Source: a bacterium
GTDB lineage: Bacteria; KSB1; UBA2214
Assembly: GCA_029560815.1 (NCBI GenBank)
Contig: JAKQKF010000026.1
Location: 1-8,414, forward strand
DNA: 8,414 nt
Direction: 5' to 3'
The notes beneath the pieces are model-generated. The model had not been told where the DNA came from, made no database searches, and saw nothing but the letters and a program-made list of their open reading frames with translations. How positions within the stretch are numbered: position 1 is the first letter of the stretch; every line of letters begins with the position of its first letter. The position numbers were made by a program, and so were the translations under genes. Shown here one piece after another: positions 1 through 5,330 of this stretch.

Positions 1-1
1 T

Positions 2-583
2 GGCGGCACCCGTCTGGAACGGCCCGGCTTTTTCCTTCAGCCGGCGCTTCTCGTCGATGTCGACCATTCGATGCTGGTGATGCAGGAAGAGACCTTTGGT
101 CCGGTGCTGCCGGTGATGGTGGTGGACTCGCTCGACGAAGCAGTCCGTCTCGCCAATGATTCCTGTTATGCCCTTTCAGCTTTCGCCTATACCGCGAGCC
201 GGGTCACGGCCGAACGTCTCCAGCGCGACCTGCAGGCGGGCACAGTCATTATCAATGACAGCACCATGAGCTGGGGCGAGCCCAGCGCCCCGTGGGTCGG
301 CCACAAGCAGAGCGGCATCGGGCTGACCCATACCGATCTGGGGTTGCTCGAGCTGACCCAAGCCAAATATGTCAGTTACGACCGCGGCCGGCGCGCGGCT
401 CCGCTCTGGTGGTTCCCTTATGAGCCGGCTTCCGTTCGCCTTTTCCACGCCGCCGGTGATCTCCTCTTCAGCCGGCGGCTCCGCCGCAAGCTGGCCGCCC
501 TGCCGGCGGTGTTCCTCCAGCGCCGTTTCCTGCGCTCGACGCACTGGGGGGCGCTCCTGCGCAACCTGGACAAGCTTTTTTAA
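2..583 (+). CDS. Aldehyde dehydrogenase family protein, C-terminal part (5' end outside window)
   Basis: NAD(P)+-dependent oxidation of an aldehyde to a carboxylate is the expected reaction; the substrate cannot be told. The frame is open from base 2 and gives 193 residues. It contains the family motif EETFGPVLPV, then SLDEAVRLANDSCYALSAFAYT, the closing-strand region with AGTVIINDS, and the APWVGHKQSGIG block that precedes the oligomerisation strand ending in KYVSYD. The active-site Cys and the Rossmann fold lie upstream of the window and cannot be checked. After KYVSYD there is a tail of about 65 residues that begins with an aromatic WWFPYEP segment and becomes basic and hydrophobic. Tails of this kind occur in some ALDH subgroups, and this one might contact membrane or a partner (inference). 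The gene ends 46 nt before the convergent response regulator gene. Family assignment is secure, subgroup is not. Confidence 0.93.
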   Translation, partial: GGTRLERPGFFLQPALLVDVDHSMLVMQEETFGPVLPVMVVDSLDEAVRLANDSCYALSAFAYTASRVTAERLQRDLQAGTVIINDSTMSWGEPSAPWVGHKQSGIGLTHTDLGLLELTQAKYVSYDRGRRAAPLWWFPYEPASVRLFHAAGDLLFSRRLRRKLAALPAVFLQRRFLRSTHWGALLRNLDKLF

Positions 584-591
584 ATCTTTGT

Positions 592-614
592 AAAACCCGC
601 CCCGGTTTTGGCGG
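592..614 (-). terminator. Possible intrinsic terminator of the two-component operon
   Basis: The 46-nt gap between the convergent stop codons holds a hairpin. Read on the minus strand it is CCGCC, an 8-nt loop, GGCGG, followed at once by GTTTTACA. A short stem followed by a U-rich stretch fits termination of the kinase-regulator transcript. An alternative pairing, AAAACC (592-597) with GGTTTT (604-609), uses some of the same bases. The stem is only 5 bp and the U tract is short, so this is tentative. No T tract follows in the plus direction, so it is less likely to serve the aldehyde dehydrogenase gene. Confidence 0.35.
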
Positions 615-629
615 CAAAGCGGTCCGGAG

Positions 630-1343
630 TCATCCATTCCGGAACATGTAACCCGCGCCGCGGATGCTGATGATGAAGACCGGGCGGGCCGGATCGGTTT
701 CGAAATACTTCCGCAGCCGCATGATAAAGTTGTCGATCGTCCGCGTCTCCATCTCCCCGTGCATTAACCAGACCTTTTCCAGCAGCTCTTTCCGCGTAAC
801 GACGTTATCCCGGTGGGCGATAAGGTAGCGCAGCACCATGGCTTCATGCGGGGTGATCTGTATTGTGGCACCGCCGCTGTTGCAGACGAGCGAGTCGAAA
901 TTGATCTCGTTGTGACCGAATCGGTAGAGCTGCCCCACGAGGGCATCCTCGCCATACCAGTTCTTTCTGCGCAGCATCCCCTTGACGCGGAGAAGCAGCT
1001 CTTCGATATGGAAGGGTTTGGTCATATAATCATCCGCGCCGGTCTGCAGTCCCTCGAGGCGGTCCTTGATGGTTTTACGGGCGGTGAGCATGAGGATGGG
1101 CAGCTGCGCTGCCGTCTGCCGGATGCGGCGGGCGACCTCAAAGCCGTCGATAAAAGGCAGCATGACATCGAGGATGGCGAGATCAAAGGACTGTCTGGCG
1201 AATTCGGCGAGGGCCTGCCTGCCATCGGCGGCGCGAACGACCACGTAGCCCTCTTCGACCAGATTATACTCCAATCCAATGGCCAGCGACTCTTCGTCTT
1301 CGACGAGGAGGATGCGGCTGCCGCGAAAATTCTCACTCCTCAT
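630..1343 (-). CDS. OmpR/PhoB-family response regulator
   Basis: Predicted DNA-binding transcription factor activated by phosphotransfer from the kinase encoded just upstream. It has 237 residues, the usual size for the family. The receiver domain spans about residues 9-125, with acidic residues E15 and D16, phospho-acceptor D59 (in DLAILDVMLP), T87 (in LMLTA) and K109 (in MTKPF). A winged-helix output domain spans about 137-236 and shows the typical TRTIDNFIMRLRKYFE recognition-helix region and the IRGAGYMF wing. All key phosphorylation residues are present. The start at 1343 is chosen because MRSENFRGSRILLVEDEE begins like other family members and AAAGGAG lies 7 nt upstream. A longer in-frame start at 1478 would lie deep inside the kinase gene. 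The first 11 nt overlap the end of the kinase gene (ATGAGGAGTGA), indicating translational coupling. The regulon is unknown. Confidence 0.95.
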   Translation of the reverse strand: MRSENFRGSRILLVEDEESLAIGLEYNLVEEGYVVVRAADGRQALAEFARQSFDLAILDVMLPFIDGFEVARRIRQTAAQLPILMLTARKTIKDRLEGLQTGADDYMTKPFHIEELLLRVKGMLRRKNWYGEDALVGQLYRFGHNEINFDSLVCNSGGATIQITPHEAMVLRYLIAHRDNVVTRKELLEKVWLMHGEMETRTIDNFIMRLRKYFETDPARPVFIISIRGAGYMFRNG

Positions 1344-2343
1344 CGCCGCGCTCCTTTCTGCTTTTAGCCAGCAGCCGCTCGATATGGCGCCGCTTGGAGA
1401 GGCGATAGATGGGCAGTTCGAGGCGGAAAACCGACCCTTTGAAAGAGCCCGGGCTGGAAACCGTGATGTCTCCCCCATGGTATCTCATGATCTCCTTGAC
1501 CCAATAGAGTCCGAGTCCGGTTCCCTTGACGTTCGGGATGGCTTCCGAGCTGATGCGGTAGAACTTGTGAAAGATTTTTTTCTGTTCATGTTCCTCGATG
1601 CCGATGCCCTGATCGGCAAAGAGGATCTCGATGCTCTTGTCGCTGCTGCTCAGGGAGACTGTGATGCGCACCGGGCCGTGGCTGTATTTTATGCTGTTGT
1701 CGATCAAATTGAAAAGGACGATACGTAGGGCGTTTTTATCCGCGACGCACTGACAGCGCAGGGCGCCATTGATGGTGAGGGCCTGTTCCTCCAGCTGGAA
1801 CTGTTCGCGTGCCTCCTGCAGGAGGGTATGCAGCAGCGGACCGGCGGCATGCACGGAAAACTGATGCGCGATTCGTTTGTGTTCGAGGGCCGGCATTTCC
1901 AGAATGGCATTGATCAGGGCGTTGAGGCGCTGGCTGTCTTTGAGCATCAAGGCGAGGAACTCCTCCTGTTTGGGACGGGGGAGCTCCCGGCGCGCCATGG
2001 TTTCCAGATAGAGCTGGATCGAGGAGAGGGGCGTCTTTAATTCATGGGTGACATTGGCGATGAAATTATCATAGAGCCGGGCCATATTGTACTGGATGCT
2101 GAGGCGTCGGAAGAGCAGCGACATGCCCGCGGATATGGCCACCATCAGCACGAGGCCGCTCACCAGGGCGAAGACATTACGTCCCGCCGGAATCACTTGC
2201 GGGGAGAGCTTTTCGCCAACCTGGCTGAAAATGATATAATTGGAGACATACCAGTAGATCCAGAGGGCGATCAAGGCCAGCCACGCGAGCTGGGCGAAGA
2301 TAAAGATGAGGATGTGGAAAAAATAGGAACGCCAGCGTTTCAT
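1333..2343 (-). CDS. Short membrane sensor histidine kinase without HAMP or large sensor domain
   Basis: Predicted inner-membrane kinase that autophosphorylates on His and passes the phosphate to the adjacent regulator. It has 336 residues. Two hydrophobic helices (about 11-33 and 57-78) enclose a loop of only about 22 residues. A linker of about 15 residues leads directly to the dimerisation domain, with H100 in NVTHELKTPL. The ATP-binding domain has an N box FNLIDNSIKYS (N212, N216), G1 DQGIGI (244-249), an F box near KIFHKFYR and G2 GTGLGL (274-279). All catalytic motifs are intact. There is no HAMP, PAS or periplasmic sensor domain, so the signal is probably sensed in or near the membrane or through a partner protein (inference). 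A basic tail of about 25 residues follows the ATPase domain. The start at 2343 has AGGAG only 3 nt upstream, a tight spacing. Gene order kinase then regulator, with an 11-nt overlap, makes this a two-gene operon. Confidence 0.95.
   Translation of the reverse strand: MKRWRSYFFHILIFIFAQLAWLALIALWIYWYVSNYIIFSQVGEKLSPQVIPAGRNVFALVSGLVLMVAISAGMSLLFRRLSIQYNMARLYDNFIANVTHELKTPLSSIQLYLETMARRELPRPKQEEFLALMLKDSQRLNALINAILEMPALEHKRIAHQFSVHAAGPLLHTLLQEAREQFQLEEQALTINGALRCQCVADKNALRIVLFNLIDNSIKYSHGPVRITVSLSSSDKSIEILFADQGIGIEEHEQKKIFHKFYRISSEAIPNVKGTGLGLYWVKEIMRYHGGDITVSSPGSFKGSVFRLELPIYRLSKRRHIERLLAKSRKERGDEE
1351..1357 (-). promoter_or_regulatory. Shine-Dalgarno site fixing the response regulator start
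   Basis: AAAGGAG on the minus strand ends 7 nt before the ATG at 1343, inside the last codons of the kinase gene. It supports the 237-residue form of the regulator over a 282-residue in-frame extension. Confidence 0.75.
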
Positions 2344-2357
2344 GGGCTCCTGACCGT

Positions 2358-2375
2358 TTTTACAGTACTTTTACA
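2358..2375 (-). promoter_or_regulatory. Candidate response-regulator operator: two TTTTACA repeats 11 bp apart
   Basis: The plus strand reads TTTTACA-GTAC-TTTTACA, two identical heptamers with a 4-bp spacer, giving an 11-bp period. On the minus strand, shifted by one base, it reads TTGTAAA-AGTA-CTGTAAA. PhoB/OmpR-type regulators are known to bind as tandem dimers to direct repeats of about 7 bp with 11-bp periodicity, and the E. coli Pho box half-site CTGTCAT matches the second unit at 5 of 7 positions. The pair sits 15-32 nt upstream of the kinase start codon. Its role as an autoregulatory site is inference from this geometry and position. Confidence 0.45.
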
Positions 2376-2510
2376 ATAGTTGAAGCATGAATTCTCTATA
2401 TTAGTTTAATGGTTTTTATCCAGATTACAAAATGAATTCTATTCATTCGGGCCGTCACCGGCAGGTTGCCGCAGCTGCCGCATCCGCCGGGCCCGTTCAG
2501 AACGTATCAC

Positions 2511-2515
2511 AGGAG
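2511..2515 (+). promoter_or_regulatory. Shine-Dalgarno site fixing the FabK-like gene start
   Basis: AGGAG ends 6 nt before the ATG at 2522. A second in-frame ATG at 2516 directly abuts it and is too close. The site favours the 374-residue product over one starting at 2432. Confidence 0.75.
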
Positions 2516-2521
2516 ATGACT

Positions 2522-3646
2522 ATGTATAGCGAGATCATGCCTTCATTGCGCATCGGCGACAAGATGGCCAGTGTGCCCATCGTCCAGGGCGGCATGGGGG
2601 TGGGAATATCACGGGCTGGACTGGCTGCGGCTGTGGCCAACTGCGGGGGAATCGGCGTGATCGCCGCAGTGGGTCTTGACCTGCTCGAGGGCAGGGCGAG
2701 GGGCCGCACGAAGGGCATGAGCAGCCGGCTTTTGCACGAAGAGATCGCCAAAGCCAAAAGCATGACCGGAGGCATCATCGGCGTCAACATCATGGTGGCC
2801 CTTTCCGATTATACCAGCCTGGTGACCGCGGCTATCGAGGCGGAAGCCGACCTGCTCTTTCTCGGCGCCGGCCTGCCGCTGCATCTCTCCGATGAGTACC
2901 CGCCGCAGCGGCTGGATTATCTGCGCACACGGATTGTACCGATTGTCTCCTCCGCTCGGGCTGCCGAACTGATCTTCAGCTACTGGAGCAGAAAATATGG
3001 CCGCATCCCCGACGCTGTGGTCGTGGAGGGGCCTAGGGCGGGAGGACATCTCGGTTTCAGGCATGAACAGATCGACGATCCCGCCTACGCCCTCGAGAAG
3101 CTGCTGCCCGGCGTAGTGGCCGCACTCCGGCCCTGGGAGCAAGAGTACGGCAAGAGTATCCCCGTCATCGCGGCCGGGGGCGTTTTCGATGGCCGCGATA
3201 TTCTGCGCATGATCAGTCTCGGCGCCGGCGGCGTCCAGATGGCTACGCGTTTCATCGCCACGTATGAATGCGACGCCGATCCCGCTTTCAAACAGGCCCT
3301 CATCGATGCCGGTCAGGAGGATATAGCCATCATTCAGAGTCCGGTGGGGCTGCCCGGCCGGGCCATCCGCAACCAGTTTATCCGGGATGTCGAGGCCGGA
3401 GAGCGCAAGCCCTTCACCTGCCCCTTTAAATGTCTAAAGACCTGCGATTACAAAACTGCCCCCTACTGCATCGCTCTGGCTCTCGGTAATGCCCAGCAGG
3501 GCCGGCTGGAGCAGGGGTTCGCCTTCACCGGCGCCAACGGCTATCGGGTGGACCGGTTGGTCTCCGTGGCTGAGTTGATCGCCGAGCTGAAAGAGGGCTA
3601 TTACGCCGCGGTGGAGAAAGAGCTGCACCAATATGCCACGGCCTGA
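2522..3646 (+). CDS. Nitronate monooxygenase / FabK-like FMN oxidoreductase with C-terminal cysteine cluster
   Basis: A TIM-barrel flavoprotein of the 2-nitropropane dioxygenase superfamily, which includes nitronate monooxygenases and the enoyl-ACP reductase FabK. From the ATG at 2522 it has 374 residues. Motifs in order: VPIVQGGMGVGIS (about 19-30), the N-terminal FMN loop; EGPRAGGHLG (169-178) with the family His at 176; IAAGGVFDGRDI (216-227); and GAGGVQMATRF (234-244), the FMN phosphate site. After the barrel comes Cys300-x3-Cys304-x3-Cys308-x7-Cys316, which suggests a metal or Fe-S site, then an FTGANGYRVDRLVSVAELI closing segment. Canonical FabK is shorter (a little over 300 residues) and, as far as I recall, lacks this cluster, so the gene is not simply fabK. 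The substrate is unknown; nitronate detoxification, enoyl reduction or another flavin-dependent reaction are all possible. It stands alone and is divergent from the two-component operon. Confidence 0.88.
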   Translation: MYSEIMPSLRIGDKMASVPIVQGGMGVGISRAGLAAAVANCGGIGVIAAVGLDLLEGRARGRTKGMSSRLLHEEIAKAKSMTGGIIGVNIMVALSDYTSLVTAAIEAEADLLFLGAGLPLHLSDEYPPQRLDYLRTRIVPIVSSARAAELIFSYWSRKYGRIPDAVVVEGPRAGGHLGFRHEQIDDPAYALEKLLPGVVAALRPWEQEYGKSIPVIAAGGVFDGRDILRMISLGAGGVQMATRFIATYECDADPAFKQALIDAGQEDIAIIQSPVGLPGRAIRNQFIRDVEAGERKPFTCPFKCLKTCDYKTAPYCIALALGNAQQGRLEQGFAFTGANGYRVDRLVSVAELIAELKEGYYAAVEKELHQYATA

Positions 3647-3657
3647 GCCGGTGTGAG

Positions 3658-3672
3658 GGGCGCCAGGCGCCC
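3658..3672 (+). other. GC-rich hairpin just after the FabK-like gene
   Basis: GGGCGC-cag-GCGCCC, a perfect 6-bp stem with a 3-nt loop, begins 11 nt after the stop codon at 3646. No T tract follows, so it is not a standard intrinsic terminator by itself. It could stabilise the mRNA 3' end or assist termination. Confidence 0.4.
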
Positions 3673-3725
3673 GCCTGCCGCCCACGGACTGTGACGGGCA
3701 CTCATCCCTTCTCAGAATCCGGCTC

Positions 3726-3749
3726 CCGCCCTGTCCGCGGCGATTTTTT
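3726..3749 (+). terminator. Weak candidate terminator ahead of the YihY-family gene
   Basis: A short GC stem (CGCC at 3727-3730 pairing with GGCG at 3739-3742, or CCGC 3726-3729 with GCGG 3737-3740) is followed by ATTTTTT (T run 3744-3749). The position, before the next promoter at 3773, is right for ending the upstream transcript. The stem is only 4 bp, so confidence is low. Confidence 0.3.
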
Positions 3750-3772
3750 CCCCGGTCCGGTTTCGCTTTTGC

Positions 3773-3801
3773 TTGACTTTCATTCCTTTTGTCCGTATAC
3801 T
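3773..3801 (+). promoter_or_regulatory. Near-consensus sigma-70 promoter of the YihY-family gene
   Basis: The -35 element TTGACT (3773-3778) and -10 element TATACT (3796-3801) are separated by exactly 17 nt, each matching consensus at 5 of 6 positions. Transcription would start near 3808, leaving a leader of about 26 nt before the ATG at 3834. The promoter overlaps the TTG at 3789 that would begin a longer frame, so that start would not be transcribed from here. Confidence 0.75.
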
Positions 3802-3822
3802 TTTTCTGGGACGGACTAATCC

Positions 3823-3827
3823 AAGGG
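3823..3827 (+). promoter_or_regulatory. Shine-Dalgarno site before a run of three ATG codons
   Basis: AAGGG is followed directly by ATGATGATG (3828-3836), all in frame. Spacing is 0, 3 and 6 nt respectively, so the third ATG at 3834 is the best placed. Use of the others would add only one or two Met residues. Confidence 0.6.
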
Positions 3828-3833
3828 ATGATG

Positions 3834-5180
3834 ATGAGTCGCTGGAAGCAGATAAAAGACCGATTCGCCGCCTGGAGTTACTGGCTGGCGCGCGATTTCT
3901 GGCGTATCGACCAGCACAAGGTTTCCAAATGGCGTGTATTGCTCACGCACCAGCTGCTGCTTGGCATGCTGGTCGTAAGAACCTTTCTTAAAAACAAGCT
4001 TTTCGATACCGCCGGTGCCCTGGTCTATACCACTCTGTTGGCTCTGGTCCCTTTCATCGCGGTCTTTTTTTCGCTGATGAAGGCTATCGGTATGCAGGAG
4101 ACCATCTCCCGCGTACTGGTCTACGCCTTTCACCCTCTCGGGGAGGAGGCGGTTCAGTTGCTCGTCCCGCAGATCATGGCCTTCGTCAATAACACCAACA
4201 TCAACACCCTCGGTTATATCGGCTTTATTTTTCTCCTCGCTTCACTGCTGCTGATCGTCTCCACCATCGAATACTCCTTCAATGCCATCTGGAAAGTCAG
4301 GAAGCAGCGCAAGATGCACCGCCGCTTCATCGAGTATACCAGCTTTATCATAATCGGGCCGATCATCGGCCTGCTGATCCTCAGCTGGATCGCCAATCGC
4401 TATCAGCTGTGGATCGATTCTCCGCCCGACTCCAACTTCACCAGCGAGATGCTGCGTAATCTCGGCCCCTGGTTCGTCACCACCTTTATCATCTGGTATC
4501 TGCTCAACTTCATCCCCAACACCAGGGTGCGCTTCAAGTCGGCCGTCATCGGCGCGGTGGTGGGCACGGCGCTGTGGATGTTCGCCAACTGGAACTTTGC
4601 CCAGTTCCTTGACACGGCCTTCATTTCGGGTCCGCAGTCAGTGATGTACGCCCGTTTCGCCGTCCTCCCCCTGCTCCTGCTCTGGCTCTTCGTCGGCTGG
4701 TCGATTCTGCTCTTCAGTTCCCAGCTGGCCTATGCCCATCAGAACATGGACAAGCTGATCTGGGACCGGACCCATCCCTATCTTTCGCCGATGTTTTACG
4801 AATCCCTGGCGCTGAAGGTGATGCTGCGTATCACCTCCCAGTATTTTCACCACGGCCGCAGTTCGAGCGAAGAGGAACTTTCGGACTATTTCAGCATACC
4901 CGAGAGTGTGATCAACACCGTCGCCGGCGAGCTGGTCAACCTGCAGCTGCTCCACAGCCAGAACGGCGGCGAGAACCGTTACACGCCAGCCAAGCATCCG
5001 GCCCAAATCAGGGTGGCGGAAGCCCTGATCGAACTGCGCAACTACGATACTGTCTCCCGCCGTCATACCCGCGTCGACCACCTCGTCCGCAACGTCATGA
5101 ACCATTCGGATGATACGATGAAAACGACCTGGAAGGATATGACGCTCCAGGATCTGCTCGAGATGCTCCCGCAGGATTAG
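3834..5180 (+). CDS. YihY/BrkB-family inner-membrane protein
   Basis: A polytopic membrane protein of the YihY/virulence factor BrkB family, long mis-annotated as ribonuclease BN; its biochemical role is not settled. From the ATG at 3834 it has 448 residues. A soluble, aromatic and basic N-terminus (1-50) is followed by six hydrophobic segments at about 59-82, 126-147, 167-187, 211-228, 236-257 and 275-296. The first carries the family signature TAGALVYTTLLALVPFIAVF. A soluble tail of about 140 residues (from about 305) contains a stretch resembling a winged-helix fold (SSSEEELSDYFSIPESVINTVAGELVNLQLL, about 343-373), then a charged C-terminus. Length and architecture suit the longer, tail-bearing members of the family. 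The gene has its own promoter and no operon partner. The next gene starts 150 nt downstream. Confidence 0.92.
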   Translation: MSRWKQIKDRFAAWSYWLARDFWRIDQHKVSKWRVLLTHQLLLGMLVVRTFLKNKLFDTAGALVYTTLLALVPFIAVFFSLMKAIGMQETISRVLVYAFHPLGEEAVQLLVPQIMAFVNNTNINTLGYIGFIFLLASLLLIVSTIEYSFNAIWKVRKQRKMHRRFIEYTSFIIIGPIIGLLILSWIANRYQLWIDSPPDSNFTSEMLRNLGPWFVTTFIIWYLLNFIPNTRVRFKSAVIGAVVGTALWMFANWNFAQFLDTAFISGPQSVMYARFAVLPLLLLWLFVGWSILLFSSQLAYAHQNMDKLIWDRTHPYLSPMFYESLALKVMLRITSQYFHHGRSSSEEELSDYFSIPESVINTVAGELVNLQLLHSQNGGENRYTPAKHPAQIRVAEALIELRNYDTVSRRHTRVDHLVRNVMNHSDDTMKTTWKDMTLQDLLEMLPQD

Positions 5181-5330
5181 TACCGGGAGCTGCTTCACGC
5201 GCCTGTCCGGCCGCCACCACGCCCCGCAGACGCTTCTCACCGGAATGGAACGCCACGACCCGCCTCCCCGGAACCCGCCCGATCGCCCGGCTTGACCGTT
5301 TGTGCAGCGAAAAATTCAGCGGGAGGGGTT
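5181..5330. other. Intergenic stretch between the YihY-family and lamin-tail genes
   Basis: About 150 GC- and C-rich nt without a convincing gene. TTGACC at 5292-5297 resembles a -35 element, but nothing like a -10 element lies 16-18 nt downstream. No terminator with a T tract is visible after 5180, so read-through from the upstream gene is possible. Confidence 0.5.
5321..5328 (+). promoter_or_regulatory. Shine-Dalgarno site fixing the lamin-tail gene start
   Basis: GGGAGGGG ends 2 nt before the ATG at 5331, and its GGGAG part lies 5 nt upstream. The ATG begins a clean signal peptide, whereas the longer frame from a TTG at 5292 would put 13 polar residues ahead of it. Confidence 0.7.

Larger units (their letters stand above)
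2344..2521. other. AT-rich divergent intergenic region between kinase and FabK-like gene
   Basis: About 180 nt lie between the two divergent start codons. The first 100 nt (2344-2440) are clearly AT-rich against GC-rich surroundings, and both promoters should lie here. Plus-strand -10-like elements are TATATT (2397-2402) and TTTAAT (2405-2410). The only -35-like partner, TTGAAG (2380-2385), is at poor spacing (11 or 19 nt), so I do not assign a promoter. A 9-bp direct repeat ATGAATTCT occurs at 2387-2395 and 2432-2440. The GC-rich part after 2440 is open in frame with the downstream gene but looks like untranslated leader. Confidence 0.6.

Noticed and set aside
623..643. The TCCGGA pair around the response regulator stop codon as a terminator.
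   Set aside because: TCCGGA is self-complementary, so two copies pair trivially. The stem is 6 bp with a 9-nt loop and no T tract, and it overlaps the coding end.
813..1367. A 184-codon plus-strand frame opposite the response regulator.
   Set aside because: The minus strand carries all receiver and winged-helix motifs; the plus-strand frame has none.
2387..2440. The 9-bp direct repeat ATGAATTCT at 2387 and 2432 as an operator pair or a trace of insertion.
   Set aside because: The 45-bp spacing is not an obvious operator geometry, there are no flanking inverted repeats, and AT-rich DNA makes such repeats fairly likely by chance. Recorded only as part of the intergenic region.
2432..2521. A 30-residue N-terminal extension of the FabK-like protein starting at 2432.
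   Set aside because: The extension is low in complexity, has no Shine-Dalgarno sequence, and a good one sits just before 2522, where the family's N-terminal motif follows at normal distance.
3789..3833. A TTG start at 3789 for the YihY-family gene.
   Set aside because: It lies within the spacer of the promoter at 3773-3801, upstream of the predicted transcription start.
5292..5320. TTGACC as a -35 element for the lamin-tail gene.
   Set aside because: No -10-like hexamer occurs 16-18 nt downstream; the bases there read TTCAGC.
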